Position numbers and translations under genes: made by a program. The notes under the pieces were generated by a model. It saw only the letters and a list, made by a program, of their open reading frames with translations. It had not been told where the DNA came from and made no database searches. Below, piece by piece: positions 31,260 to 44,830 of a stretch of 64,000 nt of DNA. Source of the stretch: Prorocentrum cordatum (taxonomy: Eukaryota; Sar; Dinophyceae; Prorocentrales; Prorocentraceae); the NCBI GenBank assembly GCA_963575745.1, contig CAUYUJ010014751.1, positions 62,001-126,000 of the forward strand, in the 5' to 3' direction. Each line of letters begins with the position of its first letter. Position 1 is the first letter of the stretch.

Positions 31260-32275
31260 AAGTAGAATGACGGGTCCAATCTGCGTCCGCGTAGGACGTC
31301 ACTATGCTGGACCCCGCAGCAGGTCTCGAAAGTGGCGACAGTTTCATGGGCCCCACAGCAGCCCTCGAAAGTGGCGACAGTTTCACAGATCGTAGCCCCC
31401 CAGCGCTGGCGAGGTCTAATCTGAGTCCCCGTAGGACGTCACTCCGCTGGCCCCCCAGCAGCCTTCGAAAGTGGCGACAGTTTCACAGATCGCAGCCCCC
31501 CAGGGATGGCGAGGTCTAATCTGTATCCCCGTAGGGCGTCACTCCGCTGGGCCCCCCACGCAGCCTTCGAAAGTGGCGACAGTTTCACAGATCGCAGCCC
31601 CCCAGGGATGGCGAGGTCTAATCTGAATCCCCGTAGGGCGTCACTCCGCTGGGCCCCCCAGCAGCCCTCGAAAGTGGCGACAGTTTCACAGATCGCAGCC
31701 CCCCAGGAATGGCGAGGTCTAATCTGAATCCCCGTAGGGCGTCACTCCGCTGGGCCCCCCAGCAGCCCTCGAAAGTGGCGACAGTTTCACAGATCGCAGC
31801 CCCCCAGGGATGGCGAGGTCTAATCTGAGTCCCCGTAGGGCGTCACTCCGCTGGGCCCCCCAGCAGCCTCGAAAGTGGCGACAGTTTCACAGATCGCAGC
31901 CCCCCAGGGATGGCGAGGTCTAATCTGAATCCCCGTAGGGCGTCACTCCGCTGGGCCCCCCAGCAGCCCTCGAAAGTGGCGACAGTTTCACAGATCGCAG
32001 CCCCCCAGGGATGGCGAGGTCTAATCTGAATCCCCGTAGGGCGTCACTCCGCTGGGCCCCCCAGCAGCCCTCGAAAGTGGCGACAGTTTCACAGATCGCA
32101 GCCCCCCAGGGATGGCGAGGTCTAATCTGAGTCCCCGTAGGGCGTCACTCCGCTGGGCCCCCCAGCAGCCCTCGAAAGTGGCGACAGTTTCACAGATCGC
32201 AGCCCCCCAGGGATGGCGAGGTCTAATCTGAATCCCCGTAGGGCGTCACTCCGCTGGGCCCCCCAGCAGCCTCGA
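31260..32275. repeat. 101-bp satellite array 2
   Basis: About ten units of the same satellite as array 1, more homogeneous (period 100-102), with GTAGGGCGTCACTCCGCTGG replacing the array 1 variant. Confidence 0.95.
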
Positions 32276-32333
32276 AGGAAGGAAGGAAGGAAGGAAGGAA
32301 GGAAGGAAGGAAGGAAGGAAGGAAGGAAGGAAG
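32276..32333. repeat. GGAA tetranucleotide microsatellite
   Basis: About 14 GGAA units, abutting the last satellite unit. Confidence 0.97.
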
Positions 32334-32395
32334 TTGGAGACCGCAGTGCTCTATTCAAAACGAGTACCCAACGCAGGAGGGTTGGGAAATAATAT

Positions 32396-32891
32396 AAACA
32401 TAGTCTGGGAACTATTTGTTTGAATATTTTTTGACGTTTCGGCCGACGAAGTCCGAGCTCCGCGCGATCCTCCACCAGCTCCGCGCCGACGAAGTCCGAG
32501 CGGAGGGCCCCGCCGCGGGTGCGGCGCCGCAGCTCCAGCCCGAGCCCCCGGATGCCCACCACGCCCTCCTCCACGACGCCCCGCGAGCGCCAGGCGGAGA
32601 GGGAGCGGAGCAGGGCGAGCGGAGGCAGCGGCAGCTCGGGATCGATCCCCGCGGACCTCTCCCGGGCTCCAAGCGCACCAACTTCCGAGCCGCGCCCGGC
32701 CGTGTCGACGCGGGGGGCCCCGCGAAGTCCAGCTGCTGTTGCGACTGCCGGCGGGGCGCAAAAAGTGGGGCTGGGGCAGAGGTGGGGCCAGAGAAACACC
32801 GCTCCAGGCGGCCTCTGGAAGAGGGCAGCGTGAGCACCCGACTGGGCTCGTTCCCTGACCCCACCCTGGGACCCCCCTTTCCCCATTGAGG
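32396..32891. other. no gene recognised
   Basis: The word GACGAAGTCCGAGC occurs twice (near 32446 and 32487). Plus frame with TFRPTKSELRAILHQL is possible coding but unsupported. Confidence 0.35.
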
Positions 32892-33111
32892 TGGGACCGA
32901 GCGTCCCGGCAGTCCCATAGGCTTTCCACGACATTTTCTCAGAACCCCAGAACGTTCTAGGAACAACAACCATGCTCTTAGAACCTGAGCCCGGTGTGCT
33001 AGAACAGGACCGTCTCAGCCAGAAGTGCTCTAAGAACATCTTGGTGCAGACCACAGGCCGTTCTCAGCACATCTGCTGGTGGGCCCCTACGCGAGCCAGG
33101 CCGCCACTGCT
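32892..33111. repeat. dispersed repeat family R1, copy 3
   Basis: Same orientation as copies 1 and 2. Confidence 0.75.
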
Positions 33112-34711
33112 CGACTCAAGTCGGCGACTACAATGGGTGCGGTTTGCGAAGGGTGCGGTTTGCCTCCCAGCATATCTGCCCCTCACGCCCCAGGGAAAGG
33201 GATGGCACTGTCACTCAATGAGACCGAATCACATGACACTGTCGCTCCTTCTAGTACAGCGGGGCACACATCGAGGATGCCAGTGTCGCTCGAAACGACG
33301 ACAATTATGACGTTGTCTCTCACAGAGGCCCCAGAAAGGCCGCCACAAAGCAACTCGCAAACCGCACCCTGGCGTAACCGCACCGATTGTAGTCGCCGAT
33401 CAAGGAGCCCCCGAGACTGGCCCTCCTCCGAGATGAGCGCGGCCGTGCCCGCGGCCACGGCGCCGAGCGCCGCGGCGGCCTCCGCGCGCCCGCCCGCCGC
33501 CGCCCAGGCGACGAGGGGCGCGGCCGCCGCCGCGGCGGCCCGCGCGGACGGGCCCCGCCCGGGGGCGCCGGCCTCCGGGCGGGGCGCGGGCGCCGAGGCG
33601 GTGAAGGCCACGACGCCGGCCCCGAGGGCCTCGCGGCGGAAGCTGCACGGCCCCATGGGGGCGGCGCGGCCGCGGGGGCGGCGCGGCCGCGGGCGCCGAG
33701 GCCCCCCGCGCGCCGCGCCGGGGCAGAAGGGGCCGTGGCGGCGGAGGAGGGAGGGGGGAGGAGGGGCGCGGAGGCGGACAAGAGGCTCCGGCTCGCGCCG
33801 CGGGCATCGTGCCGCCGAGCTCCTCGAGGCGCGGCGGACCCGTCGGAGCCAACCGCGGCAGGTTCGCGCCGTGCCGACTTCGGCGCTGGCTCCTGGCACC
33901 GCGGGGACCCTTCAGCCTTGACCGATTCTGGGCCGCCGCCGGCGTTCAGCGCTGAACGCCGGCGGCGGGGTCGCCGCCGGTCGAGACGATGCGAACCTGC
34001 TGTGCGCCGCACGAGCTCCAGCGCAACCCCGAGCGCGCGGAGGATGACGGCAGAGGAGGCAGGGAAGGGGTGTCGAGTTATGTTGCTCCCATCGTACGTA
34101 AGGACCACACCCCAGAAAAAATGTCGAGCACCCAGGAAGGTATCGAAAGAGTGTCGAACGAATACCGCCTCCCAGGGCCCGATACGTGAAAACCCTCTAG
34201 TTTCGGTACTCTCGTGGTGCTCGAAATTCTTTCTGGTGACGCGCCGGGAACTGCTCGCCCTCCTGCGGCTGCCGCCGCAGGGGACTGCCCCCCCCCCCCC
34301 CCCCAAGAACTTCTCCCCCCAACCCACTTGAACGCGGGCCCCCTTGAGCCCACCAGATCTCGGGCCCCCTGCAACATCCTCCTTCGCTTCGCTTCGCACG
34401 CCCTCTCATGCTCACAGCTGCTCACGGGCACAAGGCAGGCCTCGCTCCAAGCTTCGGCATCATCTGAAGTCCAGCCTGGTAGCTACTATGGTACCGAACT
34501 CTACACCAACGCTTTTTCCGGCCCTGCGCTGAAACTCTCACAAGAAAGCGGATCCTGGTGCATGTGGAAAGTTTTTGGAGCCTCCAGGCGCAGTCTGGAT
34601 TCGTCTTGCGCTGTCCGGAGCCGTCTGGGGCGTACCTTGGAAGGGCCCCGGAGGCCCGGGACCCCCATGGGGAGGAGTGGTCGCCCTCCCGGGGCCCCGG
34701 ATCCCGTCGCC

Positions 34712-34712
<1 letters not shown>
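33112..34712. other. GC-rich spacer with a perfect palindrome
   Basis: 33933-33968 is a perfect 36-bp palindrome with arm CCGCCGCCGGCGTTCAGC. The sequence on both sides is extremely GC rich (33440-33780). No supportable gene. Confidence 0.5.

Positions 34713-34748
<36 letters not shown>
34713..34748. repeat. TA dinucleotide microsatellite
   Basis: About 17 TA units. Confidence 0.95.
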
Positions 34749-34753
<5 letters not shown>

Positions 34754-35665
34754 GCATCCCCGACCCTCAACAAAGTCCTGGGATTGAAAGAGAGCCCGCC
34801 ATCGGTGATGTATATGCTCCAGTTTCCGAGCTACCTGCAGCACTGGACACGGAGAGGCCAGCACGCCTAGTGGCGCGGGGAAGGCGACCAAATAAAGCCC
34901 GAACCGCCACCCGCGGAAGGCACCCGGGCCGCGCGCCCCCCTCCGGCAGGTCAGGCCGCATCCCAGGACCACACGCAGCGGAACGGAGATATGCAGGCAC
35001 CCCACCGCGCGTGGCGCGCAGGCCTCGGCGATGCCAGGATGAGATCGCGCCGCGCTGCCGATGCATCGGCGGTGCGGTGCGATCTGAAAGCCCTGGGCGG
35101 GCCAGGTCCCAGGGGAACGCAGGAATCACCATTGCCAGGCTCCGAGAGGGCCCAGGATCCAGAATCTTTGGGCAACTCGCTTCCTCAGACGAAGGGGCGA
35201 GTTCGACTTGACAGCGTCTGGACGCAGCCGAGGCGCTCACTCTTCCCGAAGGCCGCCCGACTCTCAGAACTCACGCGCAGTTCAGGAGCTCCCGCTTCCG
35301 AGAGGGAAGCCTTTGCCGAGATCGCGGGGTGCTGCGGGGCGAGGTGCCCATGCGCCAGACACACGTGCTCTGGCCCCGCGCACGGCAAGCTCCTGCAAGG
35401 GTTGCGTGGCCTCTGGCTTCTGGCTCCGCGGGGACCTGAGGGGCAACGCTAGGAAAGGACCAGTTCAGTTCAGGCGGGGAAGCATCGAACCATAATCGGC
35501 GGTACATCGCCGAAGGACCGGCAGTAATTAGGCCCCCGAAAGCGAATCCTCACGCCCCCTGGCGGGGAGGGGCACCGAGACCCCGCCTGTCGATGGATGG
35601 GCGCTGGAGAGTCGATGCGTTCCCCCCTGACCCCCCCCCTGAGAATATCCCCCCCCCCCTCCGCT
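34749..35665. other. no gene recognised
   Basis: Short GATGCATCGG-type words at 35040-35075 relate to the palindromic family at 47515. Nothing else supportable. Confidence 0.45.
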
Positions 35666-35792
35666 TGCTATCGCTCGGACGCCCCTTCCCCGTGGATGTT
35701 TCGCTCTCGCGCGTCCTTTTTGTTGCTCGACGATCCAGGGTCCTCCTCGATGGCCCTCGCCGAGGACAAATGCACACTCCCGAGCGACGCCG
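35666..35792. mobile_element. TIR element family M2, copy 3 (degraded)
   Basis: Aligns along its length with 48680-48809; terminal words ATCGCTCGGACG and CCGAGCGACG are partly decayed. No target duplication visible. Confidence 0.65.
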
Positions 35793-36906
35793 AGTCTAAC
35801 GTTAGGTTGGTCGGGCATGTCCTCCTACAGGCGGAGTTTGGAAGGCGAACGAACAAGAGTCATGACATATCCAAGAGAGAATCAAAAACGTAGTCGGACA
35901 ACTGTCCCCGGACTATCTTCTGACTAGTTTTGAGCGTTGGTGAAAACGGCCTGGGGCCGAAACCGACGGGCCTGGGCCCGCGCAAATGACGGCCGCGACG
36001 CCCTCTCGCGAACCGAAAACGACCAATTCCCTGATCGACGTGTCAGGGTAGGAGGCCCATCAGCCTCCGATGAGATTCCTCCTTTTTGTCCAGCGGGCGC
36101 TGACCGAGCGAGCGGGCGCCGACGCGCCGTGCCCAGGACAGGCCACCTGCACCGAATTAGGGGGGGAGGGCCCCCACGACCCCGGCCAGCTCAGGGGAGT
36201 GCGCGGCAGCGGGATGGTGGGGGACCTTGCCTCCGCGAGCGTCATAGGCAACGCTCACCTCAGACCAGGAGGTGCCACTGACCACTCTGTACACCCTAGC
36301 GGAGCGGGTGGGCCCAGGCAGCGCGGCTTGCCCACCGTGGCGGGTACTCTGAGAATTCCCCGGCCTGACGGCACAGGGACATGCCCGACTCGAGGCTCAC
36401 GCTGCCGCTCGCGAGGACACCTGCTTCAACCTTGGACGAAGGCCCTCGTCGGCGGCCCGCCAAAGAGGCTGCCCGCCGCGCCGCGGCGGCACGGGGACGC
36501 CGCACGGAGGTCCACCGAGCGGCGGTCCCCGGCCGCCCGCCCCGGCACATCGCGCCCCGCGGGGCGTGGCTACCTTTCGGTCAGACCAGTCCCCCTGCAG
36601 GGGGGTTTTGGAGGACAAATCGAAAATACCCCCAACATGCTCCACAAAAATGCTCCACAACCCCAGCACGGTGGTGGGAAGGGCCGCAGGCCACAAGGCT
36701 CCCTGTCTGTCTCTGCTACGACTCCCCCTGCCCACATGGGGAACATCTCCTTCGCCTTCTCCTGCTCCCTTCCACCTTAATCCCCCTCCTCCTCCTCCTC
36801 CCCCTCCTCCTCCTCCTCCTCTTCCTCCTCGTGTTCGTCGTCGTCGTCTTGAGGGTCGGCGGCACCAGCCGTAAGGCCCTAGCAATACTCCAATAACGCT
36901 CAAAAA
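35793..36906. other. no gene recognised
   Basis: MITE-like words at about 35800-35840 and 36575-36610 (GTCAGACCAGTCCCCCTGCA) resemble the M1 left end. TCC block at 36784-36835. Otherwise nothing supportable. Confidence 0.4.
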
Positions 36907-36974
36907 TCGTCCCCAGATTATCTGTTTAACTATTTTTGAATATTCCTCCTGCAAAGGGACAGGCCCAACGTAAG
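36907..36974. mobile_element. M1-type MITE right end
   Basis: Matches the right third of the MITE at 27425: ATATTCCTCCTGCA then GGGACAGGCCCAACGTAA. The matching left end is uncertain (possibly near 36575). Confidence 0.55.
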
Positions 36975-37393
36975 GTTATCTGGGTCGGTGGTGAGCGAGG
37001 GGCGAGGAGTGAGAAGGAGAAGGCCTTGTCGGAGGGCGGCGGGTCTTCTCAGGAGCCCTTGGCCTTGCGAGAGGTTTTCCGTGCCTCTCCGGGGAGGGCT
37101 CAGAAGACTTCTCCGGAGGCCGGGGGTCAGAAACCTAAGTACGAAAGGTTGAAGAAAGGGCAGGATCCGAGAGACGTGACAACGTTTCTCTTGAAAACCC
37201 CCTCCGAAACCCCGAGAAGGCGCGCCCCTCCTCACTTCCCCCCCCGGGGCACGCCGCCGACCGGAAGAGCTGCTCTCTCCGTGGACGGCCCGCGCCGTGC
37301 GAGGCGCGGCGATCTTCGCGCACCTGCGCGTGGCCCTGGTGGGCCCCGCCGCAGCAGCAGACGCCTGGACCGCTCCGGGCGTGCGCTCCCGAC

Positions 37394-37562
37394 GCCTGAA
37401 CATTTTCTTAGGGTGGAGGGCTCAGGGTGAAATCCACAGGGGCTTACCTCGAGAACCAATTCGTCTCGTGATTCACCGTGTGCAGATTCAAGCCTCGAAA
37501 ATGCATCGAAACGGCATTTCAGATTTCACCCTTTGCCCTCCGCCCAAAGAAAATGCTCGGGG
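37394..37562. repeat. foldback element, about 45-bp arms
   Basis: The left arm at 37394-37440 (ACATTTTCTTAGGGTGGAGG) and right arm at 37511-37562 (CCTCCGCCCAAAGAAAATGC) are imperfect reverse complements, as are the inner words AGGGTGAAAT / ATTTCACCCT. Confidence 0.75.
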
Positions 37563-37831
37563 CACGCCCCCGCGGCGAGGCCCGCCGCGGGCGGCGAGGG
37601 CCCCCGCCGGAGGCCCTGGGCAGAGGGGCGGGCACGGCGAGCGGCTCGGGGCTCGCCGCTGGCCCCCGGCATGGTGTGCGGGTCGGGGCGAGGGCGTGGG
37701 AGCTCGGAGGCGTCTCGGCCGCCGCGGCCTCGACGGCGACGGACGGACGGACGGACGGACGGCCGGACGAGGACTCCAGCGACGACGAAGTCGGTGACGA
37801 GAAGAAGAACACACACACACACATCGTGGCA

Positions 37832-37962
37832 GAAACTTTGGGAACTCCGCGCGGATCTTTCGGGTCGGCGCCGTGCCAGGGGCGGCGCCGGTGGCGCCGC
37901 CAGGGCGGCCCGGCGCCGATCCAAAAAGTCCGGGCAGAACTCCGACAACTTTTGCTGACGCC
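37832..37962. repeat. foldback element, about 40-bp arms
   Basis: The left arm (AACTCCGCGCGGATC ... GGTCGGCGCC) pairs with the right arm (GGCGCCGATCC ... GCAGAACTCCG). A related half-copy is at about 38285-38390. Confidence 0.65.
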
Positions 37963-38225
37963 GCATCGCCGATGCATCGAACGACGCACCCGCCGGCGCA
38001 TCGGCGATGCAAAGGCGACGTCGCCGATGCATCAGCGAGGCGGCGCGATCCACCGACCCCATCTGCAGGGAGCCTACAAGAGACGCGCGCGCCCAACCAC
38101 GTACACGAGTGCTGCCCCCCCCAGTCCGCGAGACCAGCCTCGTGCTACGAACGCTCGCGCAATTCGTACTTTCAAGGCCAACGGGGACTCTTTCGCTCCT
38201 GAATCTGCTCGGACCCCATTTTGGT
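37963..38225. repeat. GATGCATCGGC palindromic family, copy
   Basis: Several CATCGCCGATGCATCG-type palindromes, then TGCTCGGACCCCATTTTGG at the right edge, a word shared with the edge of the copy at 47515. Confidence 0.6.
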
Positions 38226-38696
38226 AGAAGAAGAAGAAGAGTAGTAATAATAATAGGAAGAAGATAAAGCGCCATAAACATGAACTTTTGGCACTCCGCG
38301 CGGATTTCTTGGATCTGTGCTGGATCCTTTTCCCTGGCGCGCGGAGCGCGCCAGGGGCGGCGCCGGAGGCGCTCGGACACCATCTGGGAGGTCCAGACCC
38401 CTTTCCAGGGACCAGTTCTTCATCCCGAAGTCGTTCTTTGACAGTCCCGAGGCCCGGTGAGGGCCCCTGGAGGCCAAAAGTAGCGAAACACCCCCCGTCG
38501 CGATTTCGCGCGCGCGCGGTGGTGGCCTCCGCGAGGTGGGCCGCCTCGGCGGCCGCCGCGCCGCCGCCCCACCGCGAGCCGGCGCGCCACCGCGCGGGGG
38601 CGCCGGGCCGCGGCGCGGCATCGCGGGCTGCGCGCGCCCCGGGGCGGCGGTGCCTCCTCGTGCGGCGTGGCAGGGAGGCGGGGAGGCAGCAGGGCA

Positions 38697-38895
38697 AGGG
38701 CTCCTCCTCCTCCTCCGTCTCCTCCTCCTCCTCCTCCTCCTCCTCCGTCTCGCCCCTCTCCTCCTCCTCCTCCTCCCTCCTCCTCCTCCTCCTCCCTTTC
38801 CTCCGTCTCGCCCTCCTCCTCCTCTTCCTCCTCCTCCACTTAATCCTCCTCCTCCTCCTCCTCCTCCTCTGCGACCTCCTCCTCCCCTTCCTCCG
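38697..38895. repeat. TCC microsatellite
   Basis: Interrupted TCC repeats with CGTCTC breaks. Confidence 0.9.
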
Positions 38896-39012
38896 TCTCG
38901 CCCTTGTCCTCCATCCTCCCCCAATCCCTTCACTGCTTTCCCACCCAGCCGTTCTCTCAGTAGGTTCCCGGAGGTCACAGAGGAATAGAGGCCTCCCAAA
39001 CAGGGTCCGAAT

Positions 39013-39155
39013 AGATGGGGTCGGAGGATCGCGCCGCATCGTCGATGCATCACCGATGCATCGGCGACGCCGGCTATCGAGCCGCATCGCCGATGCATCG
39101 GCGGCGCGGTGCGATGCCCTGACGCTCTGACCCGTATACTCGGAGCCCATTTGGG
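39013..39155. repeat. GATGCATCGGC palindromic family, copy
   Basis: Begins GATGGGGTCGGAGGATCGCG, as at 47529, and ends with ATACTCGGAGCCCATTTGGG, a relative of the right edge of that copy. Confidence 0.65.
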
Positions 39156-39374
39156 AGGCCTGGAAGGAAAAGGGCTCGTTAGTGTAGTTCACAGGAATTA
39201 TCAACAAGTTTTCGGGGCCCTGGGTGGTCTCCATCAACGGCACCTCGTCGAGGGCGTCCTGGGGGTGTCCAGATCTTCCCGAACGGCCGCTGGGGAGCCG
39301 AGCTTTGACCCAATAGCCAAGGGGCAACGGCAGGGGTGGACAGGCTCAGAATGCCTCCGTCCGAGGATGGGGAT

Positions 39375-39740
39375 GGGGATGAGGATGAAGACGATGGCGA
39401 TGACGATGATGCTGCTGATGCTGATGATGATGCTGATGATGATGTTGCTGCTGCTGATGATGATGCTGATGCTGACGCTGATGATCATGATGATGGTGGT
39501 GCTGCTGCTGCTGCTGCTGATGATCATGATGATGCTGATGCTGATGCTGCTGCTGATGATGCTGATTCTCATGATGATGTTGATGGCGACGATAATGATG
39601 CTTCTGCTGCTGCTGCTGGTAATAATGATGTTTATGTTGCTGTTGCTGCTGATGATGATGATGATGATGATGCTGGTGCTGCTGATGATCATCCGGTTGA
39701 TGTTGTTGCTGCTTCTGCGGCTGCTGTTGTTGCTGATTTT
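39375..39740. repeat. TGA/TGC mixed trinucleotide array
   Basis: Alternating GATGATGCTG-type units. Translates as polyMet/Leu, polyAsp/Ala or polyIle/Ser depending on frame. Confidence 0.93.
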
Positions 39741-39756
39741 TGATGAGAAGATGGGG

Positions 39757-40905
39757 GACGAGGAGGAGGAGGAGGAGGAGGCGGAGGAGGAGGAGGAGGA
39801 GGAGGAGGAGGAGGGGAGGAGAGGGGGAGGAAGAGGAGAGGGGGAGGAGAAGGCGGCAAGGGGAGGAGGAGGAGGAGGAGGAGGAGGAGGAGGAGGAGGA
39901 GGAGGAGGAGGAGGAGGAGGAGGAGGGGAGGAGGAGGAGGAGGAGGAGGAGAGGAGAAGAGGAAGGAGGGGAGGGAGGGAGGGAGGGAGGAGGGAGGGAG
40001 GGAGGGGGAGGGAGGGAGGGCGGGAGGAGGGAGGAGGAGGAGGAGGAGGAGGAGGAGGAGGAGGAGGAGGGAGAGGAGGAGGAGGAGGAGGACGAGGAGG
40101 AAGAGGAGAGGAGGAGGAAGAGGAGGAGGAGGAGGAGGAGGAGGAGGGAGGAGGAGGAGGAGGAGGAGGAGGCGGAGAGGGGAGGAGGGAGGGATGGAGG
40201 GAGGGAGGGAGGGAGGGAGGGAGGGAGGAGGAAGAGGCGGAGGAGGAGGAGGAGGAGGAGGAGGATTGAGGAGGAGGAGGAGGAGGAGGAGGGAGGAGGA
40301 GGAGGAGGGAAGAGGAGGATGCGGAGCAGGAAGAGGAGTAAAGTGGTCAGGGTGAGGAACAGGATAAGAAACGAGGAGGATGAGGTTGAGGATGAGGATG
40401 ATGAGGAGGACGAGCAGAAACGAGGAGGAGGACGAGGAGGAGGAGAGGGAAGAGGAAGAGGAAGAGGAAGAGGAGGAGGAGGAGGAGGAGGAGGAGGAGG
40501 AGGAGGAGGAGGAAGAGGAGGAGGAGGGAGGAGGGAGGAGAGGCTGGAGGCGGGGGGAGGAGGCGGACGATGCTGATGATGATGATGATGATGATGATGA
40601 GGAGGAGAGGAGGAGGAGGAGGAGAAGGAGGAGGAGGAGGAGGAAGAGGAGAAGGAGGAGGACTGGGAAGGAGAACTGGGGAGGAGGAGGAGGAGGAGGA
40701 AGAAGACGAGGAGGAGAAGCAGTCAAGCAGGACCAGGAGCAGGAGGAGAAGGAGGAGGAGGAGGAGGAGGAGTAGAAACAGTCAAGCAGGAGCAGGAGCA
40801 GGAGCAGGAGGATGAGGAGGAGGAGGAGGAGGCTGAGGAGGAGGAGGAGGCTGAGGAGGAGGAGGAGGAGGAGGAGGAGGAGGAGGAGGAGGATGGGGGA
40901 AAAGG
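39757..40905. repeat. 1.1-kb GGA-type polypurine tract
   Basis: Almost pure purine on the plus strand, with GGAG and GGGA variants and small interruptions (pyrimidines near 40266, 40384 and 40568-40600). Confidence 0.97.
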
Positions 40906-42340
40906 AGGAGGCAGGGGCGGCTGGGCCAGGGAAACAGGGATGGTGTGGGGAGACGGGGGTCGGCAATCGCGTCGTCGGCAATCGTGGTCGCCGTGGTCGT
41001 CGTGACGACGACATCCTCGGTGGCCGCGGTCGTGGGTGTCGAACTCAGTTGGCGGCGCGTGCGCGGTGGTGAAGCGAGGGCGGGCAAGCTTCTGAGGAGG
41101 AGGCTGCTGCTCCTGAGAGGACGCCGGCCCTGTCTCTGTAGGCACGGCCCGCGCCTTCCAAGGAGCAGGGGTGCCTTCCAGACGCCCCCCCCCCCCCTCC
41201 CCCCGCTCCCCTCACTGCGCGTGCGCGCAGCGGAATGCCAGGGCCGAGGGGCGCGGCGGGCCCCGCGCCGTGGGCGCCGCGGCAGCAGCCGCGGCTCTGC
41301 GGCAGAGGAGCCTCGCTGCCACATGGCGCGAAGCGCCATCTTTGGGAACCCCCAAACCGGGTGGTGAGATACCAGGTGGCGACCTGGAATCCCCAAAAAG
41401 GTCACCGCTGGGTTTGGGGACGCGGGGTCACCACCGGGTTTTGTGACTCCTGGACCCACCAGTGTCTGGGACATCCTCGGAAAACCGCACGAGTCCCCAA
41501 ACCGGGTGGTGACACCAAATCGCACGAGACTCACCGCCAGGTGTTGTCACCACCACGTTTGGGGCTTACCAACATCTCCGCGCTGCCGCGCAGGAGCCGG
41601 GAACAGTCAACGTCGGATCGGGAGATCGGATGGGATCGAAGCGCGCTTCGGGTCGGGCTGCATCGGCACGGAGTCGGAACCGCACCGAATCGGCCGCGCC
41701 AACATGCACGACGGCGCCGTGGCAAGCGTCGGGCCACGTCGGATCGTCGGGATCTCGGAATCGAATCGGACCGAACCAGCCATTATCGATGCCGGATCGG
41801 ATCGATGGGGACCGAGATGGACCCTGGGAGCTGCTCCTGCTCCTGCGCTTCCCTCTCGTCGCCCGCAGCTGACTCCATCGAAGGGTTAAAAGCGGCAGTT
41901 TTCCCAGCAGGAGGCCCGTGCAAAGCCCGCCCTGGAAGGGAAGCGGGCAGCGCCCGCGTAGACGAGCCGCCCGCCCTCCCTGCCCGACGGAGGGCGTGAG
42001 GGGTCCTCCCTTCTCGCGCATCCACGAGCCGCGAGCAGCACACGGCGAGTGTCCGTCACGATCTCATCCTCTGGGAGCTCTTCTCGGGCCCTCGGCGGCC
42101 ACCCCGCGACGAAGAGCTGGCTCTGGGGGAGGGGCCGAGAGCGCCGGGAGCACGCCGGTGCGAGGACACGTCGCGCAGACACGTCAAGCCTCTTTTTTCC
42201 CTCCCGCTGCTGCTCTTCTTCTTCTTCTTTGTCTTCCCGTCCCTCCCACTCGCTCTGCTCCTCGGCATCCTTTTCTTGCTTGATGCTGCTCATGAAGCTC
42301 CCTCTCTGCTTCAGTGCAGGTACGCAGCCTCCGAGCCCCT
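40906..42340. other. spacer with repeat R2 copy 2
   Basis: 41604-41800 matches 1146-1340 (repeat R2). 41340-41570 holds imperfect units with CCAAACCGGGTGGTGA. The word CCCGCGCC...AGCAGGGGTG at 41150-41178 recurs at 51510-51538. No gene recognised. Confidence 0.5.
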
Positions 42341-42517
42341 ATGAGAAGGATATGCTGATGCTGATGATGCTGATGCTGCTGATGATGATGACGAGCAGGA
42401 ACAGGACGATCAGGAGGATGAGGAGGCCGAGGAGGAGGAGAAGCCACACCGAGGAGGAACAGCAGGGATAATGAGGATGATGCTGATCAGGAGGATGAGG
42501 GAATACTGATAACAAGC

Positions 42518-44830
<2,313 letters not shown>

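Noticed and set aside
39109-41014. Frames of up to 441 codons on both strands
   Set aside because: Wholly encoded by GGA/TCC and TGA/TGC repeats; no non-repetitive core.
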